Part shown: positions 45,262 through 54,110 of the stretch, piece by piece
Position numbering within the stretch: position 1 is the first letter of the stretch
Layout of the letters: the number at the start of each line of letters is the position of its first letter
NCBI RefSeq assembly: GCF_018598225.1
Contig: NZ_JAHESF010000001.1
Span: forward strand, 416,950 to 480,949
DNA: 64,000 nt
Reading direction: 5' to 3'
Source: Chryseosolibacter histidinae
Lineage (GTDB): Bacteria > Bacteroidota > Bacteroidia > Cytophagales > Cyclobacteriaceae
Made by a program: the position numbers and the translations under genes
The notes under the pieces: model-generated
Databases searched by the model: none
Told to the model about the DNA's origin: nothing
Seen by the model: the letters and a program-made list of their open reading frames with translations, nothing else

Positions 45262-45639
45262 GACTTTAATTGGATTGGTAAAATAATAACGTAAGAATAT
45301 GGCCCTCACTACAGCACATGCCCATCACGTGGTATCGTGCGTTGTTTTATTCGTGAAGTACCCAAAGCTAAAGCTTCCTGCGAGTCCGGGAGGTAAAAAA
45401 CTTGTTAAAGAATGTTAACGAAATGTAAAATTACAATTTTGCATTCGAATAATGTAGAATGCGCGATTGAATGCTTTTTTACACTTCCTTTTACAATTCA
45501 TTTACAATTGACGGCAGGCAGTTCCGGCAATATCGTGTACGCTGTGACGGATAGTGAGTGCCGGAGGCTGGGCATGGTACTCCGTCTGCTTCGTCCGAAA
45601 TTATTTGCTTAACGAGTAAGTCATCAACACATGGAATGG
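45262..45639. other. intergenic region with TTTACA repeats
   Basis: No gene supported. TTTACA(C/A) occurs at 45478, 45490 and 45501 (spacing 12 and 11 bases), and an inverted repeat TGTAA-AA-TTACA at 45424-45435. These are upstream of the minus-strand Asp-box gene and could be an operator. Near 45566 a small CGGAG/CTCCG stem is present. Confidence 0.4.
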
Positions 45640-46533
45640 CTAATTAATTCGATGAATAATGTTGACCATTCCGGTTTGTCCGTCATAAGAAGGCATTACA
45701 CTGGTTTGACCAACTTTATTTTTCTTTCCCCAACGGTACTGGTGGGTGAGGTACGCCAGATTTGTGGATAGTATACCAATACCAGCTCCTACTAAGACAT
45801 CAGAAACCCAATGCCTGTTATTCATAACACGCATTGCCGCGACTCCGGTAGCCACTGTATAGGCTCCGATACTATACCCTATATTTTTATGACCATACTC
45901 TTTGGCCATAAAAGTTGCTGCTGCAAAAGCCTGCGCAGTGTGTCCCGAAGGGAAAGATGTTAATTCTTTAGTATCTGGTCTGGGTACTTTTGTTATTCGT
46001 TTCAAAGAAAATGTTAGGATCCCCATCATCATCTCAGACTTAATTAAAATGGCCGTACGATTAGCGAAATCATTTTTACCTTTTACGCCAAGCCAATTTA
46101 GCCCGTACACAGCCATAATAGGAGAATGTTGCAAGTAGTCATCAGCATGATGGCGGAAGTTGGGTATATATCTATTTCTTTCTTCCTGAACCTCATAATT
46201 ATCATCATTATCATCGTCTAAAGTACACAATCCTGCTGCCGTAAATAGTACTGGTGCAATAACTGCCCGTCGGAATGCAACTGACTTTAGTGAGATTTTT
46301 TTAATGAAAAGATTCCTTTGAAACGTAGGAGGATCACTATTTAAGTAATCGGTTATTAAATGATGCGGTGCGTTAAAATGTGCTTTGTTCAGATTTAGAC
46401 CTGGATCGTGAGTCATTTCCTGGTCGACAACTTCTCTTCTTACAGTCTGGGTGGTCGACTGGGCCTTTAGAGAAATTGTAATAAGCATGGTTAATGGCAG
46501 AATTGATAAAAGTGGTTTAAAAAATAGATACAT
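45640..46533 (-). CDS. PAP2 family lipid phosphatase
   Basis: 297 residues. All three phosphatase motifs are intact: K178-xxxxxx-R185-P in KRITKVPRP, PSGH ending at H198, and R235-xxxxx-H241-xxx-D245 in RVMNNRHWVSD. A signal segment at 4-24 and helices at about 88-104, 162-178, 202-235 and 246-262 give the usual membrane topology. The family hydrolyses phosphate monoesters of membrane lipids, such as undecaprenyl pyrophosphate or phosphatidic acid. An acidic loop DDDNDDN (about 106-112) is unusual and may bind cations. It is a single gene divergent from the permease. Confidence 0.88.
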   Translation of the reverse strand: MYLFFKPLLSILPLTMLITISLKAQSTTQTVRREVVDQEMTHDPGLNLNKAHFNAPHHLITDYLNSDPPTFQRNLFIKKISLKSVAFRRAVIAPVLFTAAGLCTLDDDNDDNYEVQEERNRYIPNFRHHADDYLQHSPIMAVYGLNWLGVKGKNDFANRTAILIKSEMMMGILTFSLKRITKVPRPDTKELTSFPSGHTAQAFAAATFMAKEYGHKNIGYSIGAYTVATGVAAMRVMNNRHWVSDVLVGAGIGILSTNLAYLTHQYRWGKKNKVGQTSVMPSYDGQTGMVNIIHRIN

Positions 46534-46592
46534 GAGGACCGGGGGGTAAAATGGACTTTGTTTTAAGACAACTCAATTGCTATTTACCCCTA

Positions 46593-46673
46593 GCCACCTA
46601 CATGCTGATCACGGTCAGCGTGCAGCTCTTCAGGGCCGCGCTCACCAATCCGTCTAACATTCCACGGCGCTAC
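46593..46673 (+). pseudogene. C-terminal vestige of an FtsX-like permease
   Basis: The 27 residues encoded here (LITVSVQLFRAALTNPSN) closely match the C-terminus of the full permease just downstream (LLTVSIQTLKAALTNPSN near 49260-49310), both in protein and in DNA. The rest of that gene is missing. A terminator follows at 46725, as expected after a real gene end. It is most simply the remnant of a tandem paralogue lost by deletion. In frame it runs into the intact permease, which would give a false N-terminal extension. Confidence 0.7.
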
Positions 46674-46724
46674 TACCAGTCCGGTTTCGAACTCCCCCGA
46701 CCGAATCCGCACGGCACACTGATC

Positions 46725-46761
46725 AAAAAAGGCAGTTTTACTCCCCAAAACCGCCTTTTTT
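46725..46761. terminator. bidirectional terminator between vestige and permease gene
   Basis: AAAAAAGGC-a-GTTTT (46725-46739) pairs with AAAAC-c-GCCTTTTTT (46747-46761), with one mismatch and a short loop. The A run before and the T run after the stem make it functional in both directions. Confidence 0.85.
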
Positions 46762-46838
46762 ATTTTGGTCTGAATTTGGTAGTCCACGGTCCAGGATTTC
46801 AACCAATTTGTCATCAGCAATCCTTGAGTTTTTTTTAT

Positions 46839-49328
46839 ATGATCAGGAACTACATCAAAATCGCCCTCCGCACTATTTTCCGGAACAAGCTCACGGCCTT
46901 CATCAACATCGCCGGCCTCGCCTTTGCCATGGCCGCCGCACTGCTCATCTACTTATTCATCACCGACGAGATGAGCTACGACCGTTATCATTCCAAAATA
47001 GATCGCACCTACCGCGTAACCCGCGAGTTCCTGGACAACGAGGGTGCCGTCGATGGCCACTTTTCCGCCATCGCGCCTGCTTTCGGCCCCGCCCTTAAAA
47101 ACGACTTCGGGCAGATCGAGGCCATGACCCGCACCTTGTCTTTATTGGACTTCGACATGGCCGTGGAAGAAAACGGTGAACGAACCCGGACCGCCCATGA
47201 AGAAAACGTCTTCCTGGCAGAGCCCGACGTGTTCAAGATATTCGACATCCCTGTCCTGAGCGGCAACCCTGTCAAAGACCTCGAACGTCCTTTCACCGTC
47301 ATGCTCTCTGAGAAAACCGCACAAAAATATTTTTCCAGCACCGACGTCGTCGGTAAACGCCTCAAAGCCATCGCGGCCATGAAGATGGCGGCCACCGACA
47401 ACTATGACCTGGAAGTAACCGGCGTCTACAAAGATTTCCCGGCACAGTCACACTGGCACCCTGATTTCCTCATGGCGTTCAGCACACTGAACGACAGCAC
47501 CATTCTCGGCCGCGATGCACTCGAGAGCTATGGCGGCAATGCTTTTGATACGTACATCCTCCTGGAGGCCGGTGCCGATCCCCAAAAACTCGAAGCCGCC
47601 ATGCCGGCGTTTATCGACAAGCATTTGGGCAACTATGCCCGCGCCAACTGGGGCACGTCGCCGGACTGGGTGGCTTCCAAAGGCAATAGGCTCCACGTAC
47701 AGTCCGTGGCGGACATCCACCTTCACTCTCACCTCGACGATGAGATCGAGGTGAACGGCAACATCAACAATGTCTACATGATGGGGGTCATCGGCTTGTT
47801 CATCATCCTGATCGCTTGTTTCAATTTCATCAACCTCTCCACCGCCCGCGCCACCAAACGCGCCAAGGAAGTGGGCATGCGTAAAGTAGCCGGCGCGCTC
47901 AAAAGCCAGCTCATCGGCCAGTACCTCAGCGAGTCCGTGCTCATCGCATTGTTCGCCCTCGTATTGGCCTTAAGCCTCGCCACCGCTGCATTACCCTGGA
48001 TGAACAGTTTCACCGGCAAGTCCATCAGTCTCGACATCACCAGTCACTGGCCTGTGTTCGCTGGCATGATTGTGTTCGCTTGCATCGTCGGTATTCTCGC
48101 CGGCGCCTATCCCGCATTCATCATTGCCGCCTTCAGACCCGCCGCCGCGCTCAAAGCCCAGCAAGCGCTTGTAAATGGAAAAGGAGGAATGCGCCGTGCG
48201 CTTGTCGTCACGCAGTTCGCCATCTCCATCGTCCTCCTCATCGCCACCGCCGTCACCACCCAACAGTTGGGCTATCTCAACACCCGTGACATTGGCTATG
48301 ACAAAGACCAGATCATCACCCTGCGCGGCTACCCGGAGCTGGAGAGAAATTACGACGCCTTCTACAACGAGGTCACACAGTCCGCCGCCATACGCAACAT
48401 CGGCCGCTCCTCACGCCTCCCCACGGGCAGATTGCTCGACTGGTGGGGCGGTGTGTCGGTCACTAAAGGCGACAGCCTCGTGGACACCGGCATCGTGCCC
48501 AAATCCCTGGCCATAGACTACGAGTTCTTCTCCACCTACGGCATTCCGCTTATCGCTGGTCGTTCCTTTTCACACGCCATCGCTTCAGATCATTCCGATG
48601 CCTCACCCGCCTTCGTCATCAATGAAACCGCCGCCCGCAGAATCGGCTGGAAATCTCTCGACGAAGGAATCGGAAAGGATTTCAAATACGGCGACAAGAA
48701 AGGAAAGCTCATCGGCGTCGTCAAAGATTTCAATTTTGAATCCCTCCACCAGGAGATCTTGCCCATGGTGTTCTTCATCGGCGACGGAAGCAACCAGAAC
48801 CTTTCCGTCAACATCGACGACGCCCACTTCCAGCAAGGCATAGCCGACCTGGAAAAGAAATGGAAAGCTTTTCTCCCCCTGCATCCTTTCGAATACCAGG
48901 TCCTGAGCGATCGCTACCGCAGACTCTATGATGACGATCAGAAACAGAGCCAGCTCTTCACCCTCTTCTCCGGTATGGCCATCTTCATAGCCTGCTTAGG
49001 GCTGTTCGGCCTCGCCACCTTCAACACCCTGCAGCGCATCAAGGAGATCGGCATTCGCAAAGTGCTGGGGGCATCCGTGCCCAATATCCTGGGCCTGTTA
49101 TCAAAAGAGATCATCACACTGATGCTGGTAGCAAGCTTCATTGCCTGGCCCGTGGCGTGGTACGTCATGAGCCAATGGCTGAGCTCCTTCGCCTATCACG
49201 TCGATATGAATGTGCTGGTCTATGTGCTGGCTGCGATCGCCGCCGTGGTGCTAGCCCTGCTCACCGTCAGCATCCAAACCCTCAAAGCCGCGCTCACCAA
49301 CCCGTCCAACAGCCTGCGCTATGAATAG
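46839..49328 (+). CDS. MacB/FtsX-like ABC transporter permease
   Basis: 829 residues from the ATG at 46839. The open frame reaches back to 46551 but crosses a terminator and the vestige of another gene, so the later start is correct; it gives the family opening MIRNYIKIALRTIFRNKLTA. The arrangement is helix (about 20-42), MacB periplasmic core domain, three helices in the FtsX domain near 285-425, a second periplasmic core, and three more helices at the C-terminus, for eight in all. These large twin-FtsX permeases of Cytophagia usually act with an ABC ATPase encoded elsewhere. Export of peptides or signals is suspected. Codon use is GC-richer than that of the neighbours. Confidence 0.88.
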   Translation: MIRNYIKIALRTIFRNKLTAFINIAGLAFAMAAALLIYLFITDEMSYDRYHSKIDRTYRVTREFLDNEGAVDGHFSAIAPAFGPALKNDFGQIEAMTRTLSLLDFDMAVEENGERTRTAHEENVFLAEPDVFKIFDIPVLSGNPVKDLERPFTVMLSEKTAQKYFSSTDVVGKRLKAIAAMKMAATDNYDLEVTGVYKDFPAQSHWHPDFLMAFSTLNDSTILGRDALESYGGNAFDTYILLEAGADPQKLEAAMPAFIDKHLGNYARANWGTSPDWVASKGNRLHVQSVADIHLHSHLDDEIEVNGNINNVYMMGVIGLFIILIACFNFINLSTARATKRAKEVGMRKVAGALKSQLIGQYLSESVLIALFALVLALSLATAALPWMNSFTGKSISLDITSHWPVFAGMIVFACIVGILAGAYPAFIIAAFRPAAALKAQQALVNGKGGMRRALVVTQFAISIVLLIATAVTTQQLGYLNTRDIGYDKDQIITLRGYPELERNYDAFYNEVTQSAAIRNIGRSSRLPTGRLLDWWGGVSVTKGDSLVDTGIVPKSLAIDYEFFSTYGIPLIAGRSFSHAIASDHSDASPAFVINETAARRIGWKSLDEGIGKDFKYGDKKGKLIGVVKDFNFESLHQEILPMVFFIGDGSNQNLSVNIDDAHFQQGIADLEKKWKAFLPLHPFEYQVLSDRYRRLYDDDQKQSQLFTLFSGMAIFIACLGLFGLATFNTLQRIKEIGIRKVLGASVPNILGLLSKEIITLMLVASFIAWPVAWYVMSQWLSSFAYHVDMNVLVYVLAAIAAVVLALLTVSIQTLKAALTNPSNSLRYE

Positions 49329-49501
49329 TCGTATGGTTGTCCTTGACAATGGCTTTTTCTTTTTAAGCTTCTTTTGTTGAATGAGCCGAAAAAGAGTCTT
49401 ACTTGATCCGCAATATTTGAGCGGTCTCCTCAATCTCGTTTATAACGAGCGTAAGATTTTCAGAGCCTGGTTGTATTGTAAGCGTATGACGCGATTGAAG
49501 G

Positions 49502-50437
49502 CTATTTATTAAAAAAGTCAATTAATACTGGCGCCACCGCTTCAGCTTTGGGTTGATGCAGTTGACCTTTAAGTGTTTTGTGCTCAGCATTGGGCATGAG
49601 CCTTGCGAGTTGTTCAGTCGTGGTGTGCATAAAATCCATACCTTTTTCGCCCACCATTACCAGTGTCGGAATAGTAATGGTCTTAACGACATCGCGTGGA
49701 ATGGTCCCGTCACCTAAAACCTGATAGTCGTAGCCAAGCGTAAAGTCAATCTTTTCAATAGTTCTCCATGCCGTACTTAATTTCATTTTTTCGAGCGCTT
49801 CCCTGGGAGTTCCAATCTCTGACAGAAAAAACGCAGCCGCATCACCGGGCTTGCCGTTTTTAATACGTTCATTCACGCCTTGTTTCTGCTTGTCGAAAGT
49901 TTTCTTGTCCTGACCGTAAGGGACCTCATAGATCGCCAGCTTCGATACTTTAGCCATTCCTAACCTTGCAGCTGCTTGCAGTGATAACGCCCCTCCGGAG
50001 GAGACACCATAAAGACCTGCCTGTCCACCAGCCTTGTCGATCAGCGCTTCAAGATCATCGATTTCTCGGGCGACAGTGTACGGTTGTTCATCTGTGCTTT
50101 CACCCCGACCGCGCCTGTCATAAATATAAACGGTAAAATGCTTTGAAAGCGTTTCGACCAGCAGCATGGGTTCTCCCGCAAATAGAGCGCGTGCTGATAA
50201 AGCACCGCTAACAATTATAATCACTGGACCCGTGCCACTTTTTTCAAAAGCGATCTTAGTGCCATCTTTGGAAGTAACGTAGTTCATAGGTTGTTCTGAT
50301 TTGGATTTCGGAGCCTGCTGTTTGTTATCGCTGCTTATTGGCGTACCGGCACTGGTTTCTCCGGGGTCTCTGCGGCAGGAAACAGCTAGTACTACGATGA
50401 TGGCACATACGGTTTTTATGAAATTGAACCTGTTCAT
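49502..50437 (-). CDS. lipoprotein alpha/beta hydrolase
   Basis: 311 residues. The signal MNRFNFIKTVCAIIVVLAVSC has a lipobox with C21, followed by a low-complexity linker to about residue 50. The hydrolase core has SGALSARAL for the oxyanion region, nucleophile serine in YGVSSGGAL, YDRRGRGES as the typical second strand turn, VGEKGMDF for the acid and a histidine in LKGQLHQP. The family is found often in soil bacteria, with unknown substrates. It is a single gene, with a 447-base gap before the UvrA-like gene. Confidence 0.85.
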   Translation of the reverse strand: MNRFNFIKTVCAIIVVLAVSCRRDPGETSAGTPISSDNKQQAPKSKSEQPMNYVTSKDGTKIAFEKSGTGPVIIIVSGALSARALFAGEPMLLVETLSKHFTVYIYDRRGRGESTDEQPYTVAREIDDLEALIDKAGGQAGLYGVSSGGALSLQAAARLGMAKVSKLAIYEVPYGQDKKTFDKQKQGVNERIKNGKPGDAAAFFLSEIGTPREALEKMKLSTAWRTIEKIDFTLGYDYQVLGDGTIPRDVVKTITIPTLVMVGEKGMDFMHTTTEQLARLMPNAEHKTLKGQLHQPKAEAVAPVLIDFFNK

Positions 50438-50884
50438 AAATTTGACGCTGTCAGGCCATTGTTTTAGTTGTGATTAAAATGCCACGTCCTGCACCTTACC
50501 CTATTTATCAATTCTTATACCTGCATCTGTATTCAATGGGAGTAAGGCAGGAACCTTTTTGAAAATATCCCTGAATGCTAAACCTTTATTTTTAAGTTGT
50601 GGGGTGCAATCTTCGGAATGAAATGCAGCTGGATTTTCATTTCCCGGAGAAGCATATTGATACGTTACCGGCTTCCTTTTTTGTGAAGTACCAGGTTCAA
50701 AAGATTGTTACAAACACAGCCGTTAAAATCGGACAGTACGCATCAGGCTGCAACGGTTGCCGTAGTGGCAGCGCGATGTTGCCTTCATTACCCAATTAGG
50801 GGATTAATCACACAAATGAGAAGTATTCCAGGCCAGTTTTTTTTGACGAATGAAATTGGTACAGTATTACTGTAGATAAGCGGC
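50438..50884. other. intergenic region between hydrolase and UvrA-like genes
   Basis: A 66-codon plus-strand frame (50599-50799) has no recognisable motif and is not called. A weak long-range inverted repeat (CCTTAC near 50491 with GTAAGG near 50543) is present. The promoter of the UvrA-like gene should lie here, but no convincing -7 box was found. Confidence 0.4.
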
Positions 50885-53137
50885 ATGAATCCAATTAAAG
50901 TTATCGGAGCACGTCAGAATAACCTCAAGAATATTTCGCTGGAAATACCTAAGAACAGGATCACTGTCTTTACAGGCGTTTCGGGATCAGGTAAGTCGTC
51001 CCTTGTATTTGAAACAATTGGTGCGGAAGCGCAGCGACAAATCAATGAAACACAAAGCAGTTTTGTAAGAAATCGCCTTGCGCAATTAGGCGTACCGGAT
51101 GTAGATAAGATCGAGCACTTGAATGTCCCGGTTATCATTAATCAAAAGCGATTAGGTGGAAATGCGCGATCCACGGTAGGAACGGCCACTGATGTTTATG
51201 CATCGCTGCGATTGCTGTTCTCGCGGATGGGAAAACCTTTTGTGGGATATTCATTTGTTTTCTCATTCAATCATCCTCAAGGCATGTGCCCGAGATGTCA
51301 GGGTCTTGGATATGTCAGTGCTATCGATGTGGAAGCATTGATCGATAAAACGAAATCGCTTAACGAGGGGGCGATTTTATTTCCAACATTCCAACCTGGA
51401 GGTTTTCGCTGGTCACGCTATACAAACTCAGGTTATTTCAATAATGACAAAAAGTTAAGGGACTACACCAGGAAAGAGTGGGAGCTGCTACTTCATGCGG
51501 AAGAACATAGGCCTGTGAAACCGTCTCGTGAGTGGGGAAAGACGATGATGTATCAGGGAATTATACCACGGATACAAAATGACATCCTCCGAAAGGATTC
51601 AACAGAGCATGGCAAACGCAAAAAGGATTTGGAGAAAATTCTGATTACCGATGTTTGCCCGGAATGTAAAGGCAAGAGATTAAATAAAAAGATTCTTAGT
51701 AACAAGATCAACGGTAAGAGCATCGCGGATTGTTCAGCCTTGCCAATTGATGAATTGCTTTCATTTGTTAAATCGCTGAAATCATCTTCGCTTGAAACGG
51801 TTCTGCAAGAGCTTGAAAAGAAATTGCAAAATCTGGTAACGATCGGACTTCAGTATCTGACATTAGACAGAGCGACAAACACTTTGTCAGGAGGGGAATC
51901 TCAACGCATTAAAATGGTTCGGCATCTGGGAAACAGTCTGGAAAACCTGTTATACATTTTTGATGAGCCCAGCATTGGATTACATCCAAAGGATCTTGAT
52001 AACATTTCAAGAATCATTCGGGATATTGCTAACAAAGGCAATACGGTTTTAATTGTTGAGCACGATCCCGACCTGATTCGTATTGCGAATCATGTTGTTG
52101 ATATGGGGCCGCTTTCCGGAAGCGGTGGTGGTCAAATCGTTTATCAAGGTGAATTTGAAGGATTACGTAAGTCAGGTGGAAAGACAGGGGAATACTTTTC
52201 GCGCGGAAGAATGTTCAATACGAATCCTCGACCTGCGCAGGAACTTGTAAAGATAAAAAATGCCAGGCTTTATAACCTCCAAAATATTTCAGTATCGATT
52301 CCAAAGAACATGCTCACAGTTGTAACTGGAGTTGCAGGTTCAGGCAAAAGCACACTGATTAGCAAGGTATTGCCGATACAACATCCTGAAGTCAGAATTA
52401 TTGATCAGTCCTCGATAGGCGGGAGCATTCGTTCAAACCTGTTAACCTATCTGGATATTTCAGATCAGATCCGGAATATGTTTGCCCGGGAAAATAAAGT
52501 GACCAATCGTTTCTTCAGCAACAATAGTGAAGGGGCATGTCCAAATTGTAGCGGACAGGGTATTGAGAGGATAGATCTCGCATTTATGGAAGACATTGAG
52601 CAGCCGTGTGAGGTATGCATGGGCAGTGGATTTAATCCGGACGTGCTAAAGTATACTTATAACGGGAAAACAATCGTGGATGTATTAAATCTTTCTACGA
52701 ATGAGGCTCGGGAATTTTTTGACGGACACGAGTTTGTTAAAAATTTTGACCTCTTAACGGAACTCGGTATGGACTACCTCAAACTAGGTCAAAGGCTTAA
52801 CACGTTCTCTGGTGGCGAACGTCAGCGTTTGAAGTTGACCCGTGAGCTTTCAACCGCCCACGAGATCCTGGTGCTTGATGAACCAAGCACTGGTTTACAT
52901 CCATCGGATACCAATAAGTTGATGAACGTACTGCAGCATCTTGTCGAAAAGAAGAATACACTTATTGTCATCGAACATAACCTGGACATCATTAGTCAGG
53001 CAGATTGGATTATTGATATCGGTCCGGGGGCAGGGAAGTATGGCGGACAGTTAATGTTTGAAGGTACTGTTCAGAGTCTTCTTAAAAGCGAAAGGTCTGA
53101 AACTGCTACTTACTTGCGCAAGCATTTGCAGGGTTAA
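50885..53137 (+). CDS. short UvrA-like ABC ATPase (UvrA2 type)
   Basis: 750 residues, well short of the ~940 of housekeeping UvrA. Two ATP-binding halves are present, with Walker [10 protein letters not shown] at 31-39 and GVAGSGKST from 482. Signature loops are [11 protein letters not shown] and [11 protein letters not shown], with Walker [12 protein letters not shown] and [11 protein letters not shown]. Zinc cysteine pairs are kept (CPRC, CPEC, CPNC, CEVC). The missing length corresponds to the UvrB-binding and insertion regions. Such UvrA2 proteins are linked to antibiotic or DNA-damage tolerance and often sit in accessory DNA. No uvrB or uvrC gene is nearby. Confidence 0.88.
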   Translation: MNPIKVIGARQNNLKNISLEIPKNRITVFTGVSGSGKSSLVFETIGAEAQRQINETQSSFVRNRLAQLGVPDVDKIEHLNVPVIINQKRLGGNARSTVGTATDVYASLRLLFSRMGKPFVGYSFVFSFNHPQGMCPRCQGLGYVSAIDVEALIDKTKSLNEGAILFPTFQPGGFRWSRYTNSGYFNNDKKLRDYTRKEWELLLHAEEHRPVKPSREWGKTMMYQGIIPRIQNDILRKDSTEHGKRKKDLEKILITDVCPECKGKRLNKKILSNKINGKSIADCSALPIDELLSFVKSLKSSSLETVLQELEKKLQNLVTIGLQYLTLDRATNTLSGGESQRIKMVRHLGNSLENLLYIFDEPSIGLHPKDLDNISRIIRDIANKGNTVLIVEHDPDLIRIANHVVDMGPLSGSGGGQIVYQGEFEGLRKSGGKTGEYFSRGRMFNTNPRPAQELVKIKNARLYNLQNISVSIPKNMLTVVTGVAGSGKSTLISKVLPIQHPEVRIIDQSSIGGSIRSNLLTYLDISDQIRNMFARENKVTNRFFSNNSEGACPNCSGQGIERIDLAFMEDIEQPCEVCMGSGFNPDVLKYTYNGKTIVDVLNLSTNEAREFFDGHEFVKNFDLLTELGMDYLKLGQRLNTFSGGERQRLKLTRELSTAHEILVLDEPSTGLHPSDTNKLMNVLQHLVEKKNTLIVIEHNLDIISQADWIIDIGPGAGKYGGQLMFEGTVQSLLKSERSETATYLRKHLQG

Positions 53138-53498
53138 TCATTCGAGGATGGAGATAGGAGGTCTTACTTCATAGTCAATGACAGAATGAGCGTCCGGATC
53201 ATTAAGAAGGATGAGAATGATCTTTTATCGATTTAGTCCTGCATCCCCATAACATTCAATACTTTCAAATTCGATTTAACTAAAGTGACTTTAAATCACT
53301 TCCCGATGCAATATGTGAACTTCATTATTAGCCAGCGTGTTAGCTGACTCGAGTAACAAAATGGTAACGAAAAATGCCTGACCATCACTCAACAACTCTA
53401 AAGAAACCTAAATGAAGTTTTGAGCTTCTGTTACTCGGAAGCAAAGGTAAGGGGAGTGGGGGAGTTGAACAAAATTTAGAGGAGTTGATTGACCTGAC
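53138..53498. other. gap between UvrA-like and flavodoxin genes, holds terminator and mnmE-like site
   Basis: Two convergent genes end here. It contains a modest terminator stem (GATCATT 53197-53203 with AATGATC 53216-53222, then TTTT) for the UvrA-like gene, and the mnmE-3'-end-like site at 53296-53311 described separately. A plus-strand frame at 53485-53685 is antisense to the flavodoxin gene and is not called. Confidence 0.55.
53296..53311 (-). other. mnmE 3'-end copy, candidate island attachment site
   Basis: On the minus strand it reads TGC ATC GGG AAG TGA, that is C-I-G-K-stop, the invariant C-terminus of MnmE. The true mnmE end at 63587-63601 reads TGC ATC GGT AAG TAG. The 14 bases ACTTnCCGATGCAA are shared in direct orientation. 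SGI1-type elements integrate at the 3' end of mnmE (trmE/thdF) and leave such copies. The enclosed 10.3 kb would be the island. Confidence 0.5.
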
Positions 53499-54110
53499 TC
53501 ACTTGATCAGTTGGAGTTCCAGCAGCCATTTCTTGATTTTGATTTGTGCCTGCTTTTCTTTTTCGCCCTTCATTACAAATAAAATTCCATCGCGTTCTTT
53601 GCCGCCTTCGATCTTAAATGGTTCTAGTACTTTACTACTCTTCGATAGCTTCTTAATTGTTTCCACACTGGTGCCCAATCCATAGCCAGCATTCGTGTTG
53701 AACGGAACAATCGTTTTGTTTCGCAGGTCATGGTTAGTTAAAAAGCTTTTCATCGGTGGAGGAAGTTGCATGTCCCATGTAGGATAGCCGATAAATATTG
53801 TATTGTATCTGCCGATGTCGTAAACCTTGGTTGGCAACTCAGGCAGGTATCCTGTTTCATTCTCGTTAGATACCTGGTCGACAGTTTTTTTATAGTCTTC
53901 CGGATAAGGTTTGGCGAGTTCAAGCAATAACAGGTCACCGCCCAGTTCCTTCTGGATCATTTGGGCAATGGCCTTTGTATTATTTGTGCGCGATAAATAA
54001 ACAATCAGTGTTTGCTCCTTCGAACGAATGATTCGGGCAAAGAGTGAGCCTGTCGTTGTGGTCAACAGGCTCAATGCAAAAATACGCTTTACAAACTCCG
54101 AACGCTTCAT
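53499..54110 (-). CDS. flavodoxin family protein with export signal
   Basis: 203 residues. The N-terminal segment (KRIFALSLLTTTTGSLFA) looks like a signal peptide, unusual for flavodoxins. The FMN-binding loop is YLSRTNNTKAIAQMI, and GYPTWDMQLPPPMKSFL and NTNAGYGLGTS are the other two flavin loops. It fits the Flavodoxin_4-type family. It starts within the TAATG overlap with the molybdenum hydroxylase stop, so it is translated with it and may carry electrons for it or for the Tat-exported reductases. Its place in the periplasm is inferred. Confidence 0.82.
   Translation of the reverse strand: MKRSEFVKRIFALSLLTTTTGSLFARIIRSKEQTLIVYLSRTNNTKAIAQMIQKELGGDLLLLELAKPYPEDYKKTVDQVSNENETGYLPELPTKVYDIGRYNTIFIGYPTWDMQLPPPMKSFLTNHDLRNKTIVPFNTNAGYGLGTSVETIKKLSKSSKVLEPFKIEGGKERDGILFVMKGEKEKQAQIKIKKWLLELQLIK

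Noticed and set aside
45412..45612. 66-codon plus-strand frame
   Set aside because: It consists of the TTTACA repeat region and shows no protein-like pattern.
46551..46838. N-terminal extension of the FtsX-like permease
   Set aside because: It crosses a strong terminator and contains a C-terminal permease remnant. The family start is at 46839.
50599..50799. 66-codon frame before the UvrA-like gene
   Set aside because: No recognisable domain, unusual residue composition and no ribosome binding or promoter signal.
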